NCBI GenBank assembly: GCA_028753945.1
Contig: JAPNXP010000012.1
Coordinates: forward strand, 5,813,501-5,877,500
Source: Hexactinellida sp. DTS-2022
Lineage: Eukaryota; Porifera; Hexactinellida
Reading direction: 5' to 3'
DNA: 64,000 bases
Program-made: the position numbers and the translations under genes
Notes under the pieces: model-generated
What the model was told of the DNA's origin: nothing
The model's database searches: none
Seen by the model: the letters and a program-made list of their open reading frames with translations, nothing else
Shown here: one piece after another, positions 23,191-33,937 of the stretch
Numbering within the stretch: position 1 is the stretch's first letter
How the letters are laid out: each line of letters begins with the position of its first letter

Positions 23191-23355
23191 AATACATATT
23201 AACACCTGTCTGTAGGCATTCAAGAGCTGGAGTCTATCTTACTTGAAATTTTGAGTAGGAGACACAGAAAGCCAGACACTTTTGGCGAGCTTGATAGTTT
23301 CAGTTTACACGACAAGCCCCGAAAAGAAGAGGTGCCACGGTCTAATTGTTGCTAA
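22366..23355 (+). CDS. Divergent Ras/Rab-like GTPase C
   Basis: Exons 22366-22592, 22916-23139 and 23216-23355 (phases 2 and 1), 196 aa. Start at 22366 (MSYSEILLV); only 181 bp separate it from the GPCR stop. P-loop GDPGVGKT is intact. The expected DxxG reads DPSFE, so switch II is altered. G4 is a good NKCD, G5-like KTSRDGTG. Exon 2 starts with QKDIVILVWSLTDNDSF. The protein ends SNCC, a Rab-style double-cysteine geranylgeranylation signal. Compared with copies A, B and E it has an extra intron, after DGTG, which it shares only with copy D. Confidence 0.87.
22692..22858. mobile_element. Pogo-like MITE, CAGTAGAACCTCGTTA family
   Basis: 167 bp in GTPase C intron 1; CAGTAGAACCTCGTTACTAG ... 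inverted TTAACGAAGTTCTACTG, TA-flanked. Confidence 0.8.
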
Positions 23356-23813
23356 CTAAAGATACACACTATCTTGCTTGTTTTATGTATATGTTTGTTT
23401 ATTATGTGAATATACTATTTGCTGGATATCGCAGGTCTTGAATTCAGTGCATATTATGATAGAGTGGAATACTGGGAATTAAGATATCCCTTGGCGGCCA
23501 GTTATAATAGGCTTAAATATTTCAAAGCAACTCGAGTTGCATTACACTAAACAGACCTGTAGCCAGAATGATAGTAAGGGGGGGGGGGGGGGGGGGCTCA
23601 TAATATCCAAATGATAATCAAATGCTATATCAGCCCCCCTCGGGCCTGACTGCTTGGATATCTAAGTATTGGTGCTGGTGAATTAAAATAGTTACAGTTA
23701 CAGTTATAATTATAGGCTTCAGTTTAAATTGTTGAGTACTTCGAGAGAATCAATTACTAACTCAAAACCTGAAAACGAAGTTAGCAAAATGATGTCAAAC
23801 CGTTCTACGTATA

Positions 23814-24210
23814 CAGTGGAGCCTCCCATAACGGACACTCCAAATAGCGGACAACCTCCAAATAACGGACAACCTCCAAATAGCGGACAACCCTCGTGGC
23901 ACGGATTTATTTATTTAGCATATGTCTAATAGAAAAGCAACCTCTAAATAGCGGACAACCTCTAAATAACGGACAACGGTTCCGGTCCCAAGGTGTCCGT
24001 TGTTCAGAGGCTCTACTGTATTATATACTGACTATTATGAGACCATTGAACACACAAATGTTGTATAACTTGTATTGGTCTAAATGTGCAACGTCAGTCT
24101 TTCTCAATACAGTAGAGCCTCTGAACAACGGACACCTTGGGACCGGAACCGCTGTCCGTTATTTAGAGGTTGTCCGCTATTTGGAGTGTCCGTTATGGGA
24201 GGCTCCACTG
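23814..24210. mobile_element. Inverted pair of CAGTGGAGCCTCCCATAACG-type MITEs
   Basis: Outer ends (CAGTGGAGCCTCCCATAACG) are exact inverted copies of each other, and so are inner ends (CAGTAGAGCCTCTGAACAAC at 24110 against the right end of the first element near 24018). The block is either two copies head-to-head around a 90-bp spacer or one long palindrome. Confidence 0.8.
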
Positions 24211-24506
24211 TAGTTATTGGCTATATAAGGGAACAAATAACAAATTTGCATACATAAGGGCCTACATTCATGCATTGGTTGTATTTCGCCAAAATCTATA
24301 ATCCTATAATATAACTGTCCCTTAATTAATCCTATAATATAACTGTCCCTTAATTAATCCTATAATATAACCCCCTATAATTCGAACTCCCATTAATCGG
24401 GACAACACCCAGGGACCCAGTTCCTATCAATTAGCGATTCGACTGAATCACTGAAATATACCCTAGCTCTGACAGTCGTATATACCGGTTTATAGCTTGC
24501 TTGCTT

Positions 24507-24657
24507 ATATGTAGACGATCTATAAAAGTCCATACAAACTAAGCTAAAAATTTGTAGACCGTCTATAAATTCTGTAGACCAAAGCCCCTGCCGTCTATGA
24601 GTAATACTATTGTATATGTAGAGAAACCTGGTCTAGAAATAGACGGTCTATATACAA
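24507..24657. repeat. Interspersed element with 'agacggtctata' ends
   Basis: About 150 bp, ends GTAGACGATCTATA and TAGACGGTCTATA, internal 'agcccctgccgtc'. A second copy lies at about 32188-32340. No coding capacity. Confidence 0.65.
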
Positions 24658-24681
24658 GTTATTCGTTAATAGCGTAGCCCC

Positions 24682-25942
<1,261 letters not shown>

Positions 25943-25954
25943 CTACTCGCGAAT

Positions 25955-26111
25955 TTGTTTATTTTATGTATATTTGTTTATTTTATATATGCAATATGTA
26001 TGTATTTTTGTGTATTTTATATATGCAATATGTATGTATATTTGTTTATTTTATATATGCAATATGTATGTATATTGTTTTATATTTGGAATACAATGTG
26101 TCATTAATAAA
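25955..26111 (+). repeat. Tandem repeat and poly(A) signal 3' of GTPase D
   Basis: Three to four units of about 34 bp (tttattttatatatgcaatat...) make up the 3' flank; an AATAAA at 26106-26111 follows. No gene in 25943-26199 otherwise. Confidence 0.7.
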
Positions 26112-26199
26112 TTACACCCCATATGATTACACTACTGTAACACACTGTGGTCCTATTATTATTTATTCTAATTTGCAGCTATTTATATACGATCAGCTG

Positions 26200-27032
26200 A
26201 TGGCTGCTAAGACAGCTGGTGTTCCCATTGACCTGGAGGCGGCAAATTCATTGGCTGTTGAGTACCTACAGTTCTCGGACGCATCTCCATCCCCTTTCCA
26301 CGGTACATAGCCTAGCAACAAGAGTGTAGCATAGGAATGTATTAACTTTGTTATAGTTGTTGCGGAGTGCCGTAAGATCCTATTGGCTGCTGGGTTCACA
26401 GAATTGTTTGAAAGGAATGCTTGGGACACGAAGCCTAATGGGAAGGTTAGAATGAATTCCAACTGTCAATCCTAACCAATCAGCTGTTATCTTTAGTATT
26501 TTTTCGCGCGCAACAACTCCAGTTTGGTGGCATTCTGTGTGGGAGGCGCTTTCAAGCCTGGAAGTGGATTCGCAATTCTAGCCGGACACACAGACAGCCC
26601 CTGCTTCAAGGTACCTTTGTATCCATAGTCCAGTAGTACATTAACTCTGTATCCATAGTCCAATAGTATATTAGCTCTGTGTCCATAGTCCAGTAGTGCA
26701 TTAATTGCTGTCGTAGGTTAAGCCCAAGAACAGCCAGAACAAGCTGGGCTACTCCCTTCTGGGGGTGAGCACGTACGGAGGGGGCCTCTGGCACACCTGG
26801 TTCGACAGGGACCTCACTGTAGCGGGCCGTGTCGTGTACAAGGTAGGTGTTACAATGTGGAACTAAGCACGGGGTTACACTGCAGTAGGGGAGTGATGGG
26901 GGCATGAGAGACACGCTTGTGCACGTGCAGAGACCGATTCTGAGACTGTCCACTCTCTGCATACACCTGCAGGATGCCGCTGAGAGGGACAAGTTCGCTC
27001 CCAACAAGGAGATGCATACGTACGTTCTGTTC

Positions 27033-27063
<31 letters not shown>

Positions 27064-27216
27064 AGTTAGTACGATAGAACCTCGTTAATACGAACACCAA
27101 CTTATCCAAAAATTTGTATGAACCGTGTTCGTACTAGCGAGGTTCTACTGTAGTTAGTTAGTTACGTAGTTGATTAGTAGTAGTTAGTTGGTTAGTTGTT
27201 TGGTGTTATTGTTTGG

Positions 27217-27281
<65 letters not shown>

Positions 27282-28853
27282 CTCTCCCTAGTCTGCCTAT
27301 CCTTGCGACCCAGCAGATCCAGGATCAGCTGGGGGGCGGAGACCCCTTCCTGGGCCTACTGGCCGCCGAGACCGGTTTGGCGCCCGAATCTATCCTCGAC
27401 TTCGACATTTCATTGGCTGACACCCAGGCGGGCAGTCTCGGGGGGCTGCACAGAGAGTTTGTGTTCGCGGGGAGACTCGACAACCAGGTGGCCTGCTTCA
27501 CAGGCATAAAGGTAAACAACAACACCAACACTACAACAACAACAACAACACAACACAATAACAACAACATAACAACAACAACAACAACACAACAACAATA
27601 ACAACAACATAACAACAACAACAACACTACTACTACAACAACAACAACAACACAACATAACAACAACAACACAACAACAACAACAACAACAACAACACAA
27701 CTACTCCTACTATGGCTAGGCTCTGGTGGACAGCTGTTCCTCCCTGAGCGGGGACTGCGCGGTCCGGACGCTGGCGCTGTTCGATAACGAGGAGTGCGGG
27801 TCGGAGAGCTACCAGGGGGCTCTCTCCACTCTCCTGGAGACCACAATGCGGAGGGTGACCTGTCCCCTGTCCGCCCCCGCCCCCGGCAACTACGAGCTGG
27901 CAGTGGCCAACTCGTTTCTGCTCTCCTCTGATCAGGCACACGCAGTGCACCCCAACTACAGGTGTGTTGTGTTGTTGTTGTTGTTGTTGTTTGTTTGTTT
28001 GTTAGGTAGGATTAGTAGCAGGCGGAGTCTCAAGGAATTAAATCGTTTATTTGTTTATATATTTTAATATTTGTAGTGAGAAGCACGAAATAAAGCATCG
28101 ACCTGAATTCCACAAGGTTGTTACTAGTTATCCATGGTTATTTATATAGCAACTTGTATTAGGATTAACGGATAATCCATGGTTGTATCTTAGGGAATTG
28201 TATTGAAGATTAACCACAACCAGAGGTACTCCACGTCAGGAGCGACGGCCGGGCTATTCAAACTGATCTGCTCCCGGGCGGGGGTACCCCTCCAACCCTT
28301 CGTGGTTCGTAACGACACCCCTTGTGGGACCACTGTCGGCCCCCTGGTGTCCACAAAGCTAGGTGTCAAGGGGGTGGACGTGGGCGGTCCCTCTCTGAGC
28401 ATGCACTCCGTAAGGGAGATGTGTTGTACTAGCTCGCTGCTGCATCTCACCAGGGCATTCAAGGTAGGATCCGATGCTTAACTGTAGTCTGTTGTATCGT
28501 ATTTGAGGTGCTGTATTATACACTAATATAAACCATGGATATGCTGTTACAAATTATATTTTGAGGCGAGTAGTAAACAATTTTCCTTTTAGTTATCTTT
28601 AAATTTGCGTACTAACTACGATAAATTATCTCGTTAAATGATAGAAATCTCATTTATAGTAGCTTCTCAATCTACCAGAGCACCTCAAAATACCACAGCA
28701 TAATTTGTAATAGCATATCCATGGTTTATACAATAGTATAATACATCGCCTCAATATACGATACAAGTGCCTATATTAATTACATCTGTTATTCTCTCTC
28801 AGGTGTTCTACAGTGACTACTCGGAGATAGCGGCTAGCAGTACTGTATTGTAG
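26200..28853 (+). CDS. DNPEP: Aspartyl aminopeptidase (M18 metallopeptidase)
   Basis: Ten exons: 26200-26302, 26357-26445, 26497-26610, 26717-26842, 26889-27019, 27292-27511, 27720-27961, 28077-28116, 28194-28463 and 28803-28853, all in phase, 461 aa (human about 475). Family motifs follow in order: HTDSPC (H95), YGGGLWHTWFDRDL, VHVQRPILRL, ADTQ, FAGRLDN, LFDNEECGSES, SSDQAHAVHPNY, VRNDTPCGTT and MHSVREM. These include the His, Asp and Glu residues that bind the two zinc ions and the catalytic Glu of DNEE. The enzyme removes N-terminal Asp or Glu from peptides in the cytosol. A 3' splice site at 26177-26178 implies a 5'UTR intron. A terminal KVFYSDYSEI exon completes the fold. Confidence 0.96.
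26621..26705. repeat. Tandem repeat in DNPEP intron 3
   Basis: Three imperfect units of roughly 34 bp (tccatagtccagtagt-cattaactctgta). Confidence 0.75.
27072..27151. mobile_element. Short pogo-like MITE in DNPEP intron 5
   Basis: About 80 bp, GATAGAACCTCGTTAATACG ... inverted GCGAGGTTCTACTG, the smallest copy of the family, followed by a (GTT)n tract (27213-27280) that runs into the 3' splice site. Confidence 0.7.
27513..27700. repeat. (AAC)n microsatellite in DNPEP intron 6
   Basis: Nearly pure AAC/ACA units across the intron. The sense strand is AAC here, the opposite of the usual GTT in most other introns. Confidence 0.95.
28491..28768. mobile_element. 278-bp palindromic MITE in the last DNPEP intron
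   Basis: Ends TTGTATCGTATTTGAGGTGC and the inverted ATACGATACAA; the arms continue with matched blocks (ataaaccatggatatgctgt / gcatatccatggtttata). Almost the whole element is an inverted repeat. No related copy seen elsewhere in the window. Confidence 0.75.
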
Positions 28854-29151
28854 CGACAGGACACATTAGTGTAGGATATATAGATTTATAGGTTATATGA
28901 ATAGTTGTAGTCTTATTACACAGCCGTTAGTGGGACGGGGTTATAACATTTCTGTTATCAGACTTATCCATGGTTCATAATGCTAGTTTCTACTGACACC
29001 AGATATAGCAGTGGAGAGCTAACTCCTGACTGAACTAGCATTGTGTTATTCCAGGAATAACTCCTATCTAGTTACTGCTAGGGTGGGATGGAATGTAATC
29101 CGAGTAGAAATAGATAAATAAGGAAAAATAGGATTATAGATAATTCGGAAA
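28854..29151. other. Spacer DNPEP to secreted protein gene
   Basis: About 300 bp, no gene seen; 5' leader of the next gene probably at its right end. Confidence 0.4.
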
Positions 29152-29886
29152 ATGAAGTTTGTCGTCTGTTTCATTTCACTGATTGCGGTCTCTCTGGCAC
29201 AAGACCATTCCTGCAAGATTAAATTCCCACCTTCGTATCTTATGAGGGCGGAAATCCAAGGTGGCATTTTTAATTATTCCAGTAAGGGCATGTCTGACGT
29301 ATCCTTTGCTGGGAATTATACGCAGGCCGAAAACGACACTGGCAACCCAGCCACCTCTATGATCGCTACGCTCGAATCCATTGTGTATAACAACGAGACC
29401 ACCGGAGAGCAAATCTCGTCTCAGTGGATCTCATCGCTAACAGTTGGAAGCGATGTTTTTATATTAGTTAAGATTGATGGGAAACTACAGCCCTGTCAAA
29501 AAATTGAGGGATATCATTACCAATCCTTGTCGGATGTGTTCCATAGCCTAAAATCAATATTTCCAATCCCTGGCGTGCCCTTTGATCCCGCTGACAAATG
29601 CCTTTGTATGGGAGGAATCTCCGTGAAACAAGGAGCCATGCAAGACGTGGAAATAGGCGTAGAGTATTACGAAAGAGAAAATGAAACCATGGATAAGCTC
29701 ACCTCCTTCAGTGAGCTCACAAGCTCAATGCACTTAATGGTAGAAGTAACATCTACAGTTGAACTAACCAAAAACGACACAGATGCGTTCAAAAATCCTT
29801 GCAAACACTGGGAAGTTTCAGTCTCGCGTGGCATGCCAGAGGGTTACCATGGACACGTGGGGCGGTTCATGCACAAGGGTTATTAG
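29152..29886 (+). CDS. Secreted glycoprotein, single exon, family uncertain
   Basis: 244 aa, no intron. Residues 1-17 (MKFVVCFISLIAVSLAQ) are a signal peptide. Six or so N-glycosylation sequons (NYS, NYT, NDT, NET, NET, NDT) and five cysteines in the mature chain support export. I do not recognise it firmly. The spacing of KIDGKLQPCQK, CLCMGGISVKQG and DAFKNPCKHW faintly recalls ependymin-related proteins, which are secreted, of similar length and have a few conserved cysteines; this is only a suggestion. No membrane segment, so probably soluble and extracellular. Confidence 0.75.
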   Translation: MKFVVCFISLIAVSLAQDHSCKIKFPPSYLMRAEIQGGIFNYSSKGMSDVSFAGNYTQAENDTGNPATSMIATLESIVYNNETTGEQISSQWISSLTVGSDVFILVKIDGKLQPCQKIEGYHYQSLSDVFHSLKSIFPIPGVPFDPADKCLCMGGISVKQGAMQDVEIGVEYYERENETMDKLTSFSELTSSMHLMVEVTSTVELTKNDTDAFKNPCKHWEVSVSRGMPEGYHGHVGRFMHKGY

Positions 29887-30512
29887 CAACTTTATTAGAT
29901 TAGCGAGTATTAGCTAGATATACCGTATATCCTATAGGCCTGTGTATTATAGTTTGTATCTAACTGGTGTTAACCGGTTTACATATATATATTTGTCACC
30001 TTACAATGTTGAACGAATTCAGCAAATCGCATAGGCTACTATTCGAGTAAATACAGTAGTATGTGCATACTATAGGAATCTGGCAAATCTCAGTTAGGTT
30101 TGTCGATTTGATTGGAGGGAATACTTAAAATTGAGGGTATTTATTTGTGTCTAATTTTCTCAGTTTGTAGTTCTTGTGAAACTACAAATTCTTATTTACC
30201 AATTTTGAAATAGAACACTGTTCTATTTACATGTAACAAGTTACATGAAAACTGAACATATACAGTGCAAATTTGTTGCTATAATATTATCCATAGTCCG
30301 CTAAGACTAAGTACCATACATAAGTCCAGTGTCAATTTCAATTAAATTCCAAATTTTCGCGCTCCCAAATTCAAATTTTCCAAAAATCATGCTCCAAAAG
30401 GAGCGTCTCGCTCCTGGATAATTCATTATAATTATGCCTGTAACAACAGGGTAGTCCTTGCATAAGCCTATAACATACAGTATAAGACTGCGTACCATAC
30501 ACACAGGGTAGT
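29887..30512. other. Spacer with MITE fragment
   Basis: AT-rich; at 30349-30424 a half copy of the 'taggagcgtatt' element (ttttcgcgctccc ... ggagcgtctcgctcctgg). No gene seen. Confidence 0.5.
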
Positions 30513-31712
30513 ATGGCTCGGGCGGATAGCAACAAACAGCTGGAGGCCACGCTTATACAGGTGACGGCGCTGGGGGACATCGGTAGCGGAAAGTCTACGA
30601 TTCTAAAGAGGATCTTGCAGGGGGGCGGGGACCCCCTCACAGAGCATAACCCGTTTGAGAACAGAGACACGGTGATTAAGTGCCTGCCTGTGCCTATTGA
30701 GGGGAAACAGGTTTGGATGAATGTGGAACTTAACGACTCTTCTGGAATGGAAAGTAACGGTCTGCTTACTTCCAGTTTCTACAGGTACTGTACTATCCAT
30801 GGTACAGCACTGATTATAGAGCCATATGAGTTGAAATTACTATGCATCTCACAAATACACAGGAGTAACACTATTATATATCCAAGGTTTTATTGAGCTG
30901 GGAAATTTAGATGCTTTTATTTGTGCGCGCAAAAACTTTAAAATACCCAAATGCATACCAATTTACCATTTAGTATTCAAATTCAGGTGCTGTAATTTAT
31001 AAAGCAGTATGTATTTCTATGTAGGGTAAACTCGGTTGGTACGTACTTATTTTCATTCCAAGGTGTACGTTATAATATAACGGGTTTTACTGTATATTAC
31101 CCAAGGCAGTGGTTCCCAACCTGGGTCCACGGACGGCAGTAGGGGGTCCACAAGATCTCAAAATTTGTATTAGGGTCAATGGGAGGGGTCCACAGTATGT
31201 TTGTTATTTGCTATAGGGGTCCACAGTATATTTGCTATGGAGTGTGCACGGTTGGACCGCTGCCATAAGCTATCCTATAGCGGGTGTGTATAGTGTGTAT
31301 ACAAATGTAATCTGTCAGGAAGAAGGACGGGGTGATCCTTGTGTGGAACTGCTGCGACACGAATACGCTGGAGAGTCTGGTGACCTGGGAGGAGGACCTG
31401 AGGCATTACTACGTGGATAGGGAATACCCGGCCATTGTGGTGTTCGCCAACAAGTGCGATCAGTCCCCGCTAAGCGACAGAGTGTACAGCGAGGCCGCGG
31501 CGAGATATCTGGCTAGGAACATAACCTGCTACAAGACCAATGCGGTCACCGGGGAGGGGGTGAAGGAGGGGTTCGATCAGCTGTTGAGACTAATGGGGAA
31601 CAAACTAACTCAGAGTTTCGCGCGGGAGTACGGGAGAAAGGGCCCGCAGGATTCCATTCACTTGGAAGCGGTTTTAACAGAGCAGGGCAGGGAGTCTGCT
31701 TGCTGTAACTAA
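30513..31712 (+). CDS. Divergent Ras/Rab-like GTPase E
   Basis: Exons 30513-30784 and 31319-31712, phase-2 intron after SFYR, 221 aa. P-loop GDIGSGKS, G3 NDSSGME (DxxG kept), G4 NKCD, G5-like KTNAVTG. Exon 2 starts RKKDGVILVWNC. The tail ends ESACCN with a cysteine pair one residue from the end. Two-exon structure as in A and B, not three as in C and D. G1, G3 and G4 together look most able to bind and cycle nucleotide of the five. The intron carries hAT-like sequence. Confidence 0.88.
31107..31222. mobile_element. hAT-like MITE, 'CAGTGGTTCCCAACC' end
   Basis: CAGTGGTTCCCAACCTGGGT at the left, inner ggtccacagtat blocks; the right end is poorly kept. Relatives are at 48728-48852 (both ends present) and 58788-58846 (partial). 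Confidence 0.6.
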
Positions 31713-32960
31713 TGTGTACATATTCGTTTTTCTGAAGCTATTTGTATTAAACTTTCTTAGTAATGCGAACTGTTTCGGTCCCACAACACCTGTTAATACC
31801 AGTGATACCAGTTAATGTGTACCCAGTTCGGATAAGACGGTTAACATTTGTTTAGAGATTGCTAAATTTATAAATTTACAAGACACAATTCAGAACTTAA
31901 AAGAGATTCAAAATAGGGTTTATAACTTATAACTATCAGTGTTTGATACAGAAATTTTTCCTGGGGTGGGGGGGGGAGAAACTTTCCTAGAAACAGACTG
32001 TTCCCCTGGATAAAGGAGCAGCATATACATGTATAGGCCAAAATAAGACAAACCCTGGGATGGGGGCATCTTTCCTAGGGGGGGGGGGGGGGAAATCCCC
32101 CCCCCCCTCCTCTGTATCACACCCTGACTATAATATCTGATTTATGTCAGACACTCCAAGTATACGGAAATATAGGAGAGCTTAATTTACTTGTATGCAG
32201 ACGGTCTATAAAAGCCCATACAATATAAGCAAAAAATTTGTAGACGGTCTATAAATTCTGTAGACCAAAAGCCCCTGCCGTCCATGGGTAATAGTATTTA
32301 AATAAAAAAAATCTGGTCTAGGAATAGACGGTCTACATTCAGTTATTTCCTTAATTTAATTCATTTTAAGCGGAGTAAATCAACTACTTTATCCGTCTGG
32401 GGAATATGTACTATATAACTTCGTTATAAACGGGTATTACTTATTTATAATATCCTTTGTAAGCGCTACACAGCCCGTTCGGATATAACGAATAAATGCT
32501 CATAACGAAATGGAGATTTACCCCCAGAGCACTAAATGCATTAATTATTATCCGTATATATTATATAACGAAGGAATTTACAGGTCCCAAGCACTTCGTT
32601 ATAACGAGAGTTCAATTATAAATCCCAAAAGTTCATGCCACAACTAGAAACTTTATGAAAATGTTTAATCTTTAACTGTGTACATGACTTGGCTCAATGG
32701 TGTGTGTCTCAATGGGAGGACCTGATACAAGGAAAGGTCAGAAAGTACAATCTCAAATATTTGAAATTAGACTGTTTCTATCTGTTTTCCTGCATTATCT
32801 TATTTCAATAATTAGGTTGTTAACTCATGATGTTGTATTTAGTTTCAGTTCTACATTCCTACAATTGTTTGGTTGTCATTGTTAGATATATTAATTTAGA
32901 ACTCAATTAATACATATCTGTTATGAACAGCAGTTATACTTACAATAATATGATGTAATA

Positions 32961-33145
32961 CAGTCGACTCCGCTTAATAGAGCCACCGGTTAATAGATTT
33001 CTCCGCTTAATGGGGTCAAAATTTCACAGGATTAATAGGACGGAATGACAGTTTGGCTTAGAAATAATTCGGTTAATAGATTTCTCCGCTTAATCGTGTC
33101 AAAGTAACCTGGTCCCGAGGTGACTCTATTAAGCGGAGTCGACTG
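32961..33145. mobile_element. Pogo-like MITE, CAGTCGACTCCGCTTAATAG family
   Basis: 185 bp, TA on both sides, ends CAGTCGACTCCGCTTAATAG and its exact inverse. Best-preserved copy of the family in the window. Confidence 0.85.
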
Positions 33146-33594
33146 TATACTATACAGTGGTGTTCGCGAAATAGTAAGTCGCATTTAGCACGAAATTTCC
33201 TTGCTAATATACGAACTTGCTATTAGAGGAACAGAATTAACATTAAAAAGCTCGCTTGAGGGCTGAAAATAACTATTACGTTAATATAACTTCGTTGTAA
33301 GCGGGTATTTCGTTATATCCAACTTTGTTATAACGAGAGTTTTAAATATAACTGTAATTATATTTGTAGAAAGCAACCCTTATATAAGTCTAGTTACATA
33401 AGCTAATACAGACTAGAATAATGAGGTCCCCTGGTGTCCACTAGAGCACACCATACTACACTATACATGACAGTCCCATTATATAGCTTAACTGAATCGT
33501 TTCCTTATCAACTCTCAAATCGGATTCACTTGGTAGGATCTGTTCGCGAGTTGCCTGGAGTAATTAGCTTTTTGCAATCTCTAGACTAGCAATA

Positions 33595-33768
33595 CAGTAG
33601 ATGCCGGATATAAGCACACCGGTTATGAGAACATATCGGATATAAGAACACTATGTTGGAAAACGGTTGCCATCTACTCTGTATAATTTATTACGGTTAT
33701 AAGAACATGCAGGTTATAAGCACATCAAGTGCAGTTCCCGATGATGTGCTTATAACCGGAATCCACTG
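33595..33768. mobile_element. Pogo-like MITE, CAGTAGATGCCGGATA family
   Basis: 174 bp, same length as the copy at 13531-13704 and closely similar along its length. Confidence 0.85.
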
Positions 33769-33937
33769 TACAACTTTGTTATTATTATATCCTGTTAGGT
33801 AGGGCACAGTGGAACAGTGCTATGGAATAATAGCCCCAGCCTAGTCGCTATATGGCTACTACTACTGTATCAGAGCTTATGAGCTCTACAGTAGTATATA
33901 AGGAGAATGCTGCATTAGTAACTAACTATTCATATCG

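Larger units (their letters stand above)
23356..24681. other. Spacer between GTPases C and D
   Basis: No gene seen. It holds a run of 19 G (23578-23596), an inverted pair of MITEs (23814-24210), a short tandem block near 24296-24372 (tcctataatataactgtccc) and a second type of inverted-repeat element (about 24507-24657). Confidence 0.6.
31713..33937. other. 2.2-kb repeat-rich spacer
   Basis: No gene seen. Contents in order: an ATTAAA after GTPase E (31746), a G/C-run element 31937-32125 (ends CAGTGTTTGATACAGA / TCTGTATCACACCCTG), an 'agacggtctata' element 32188-32340, a 'TTCGTTATAACGAGAG' element about 32412-32617, MITEs at 32961-33145, 33155 on and 33595-33768. It is a cluster of short non-autonomous elements. 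Confidence 0.65.

Noticed and set aside
27188-27700. Frames encoding poly-Val, poly-Leu, poly-Cys or poly-Thr
   Set aside because: They are translations of (GTT)n or (AAC)n microsatellites within DNPEP introns.
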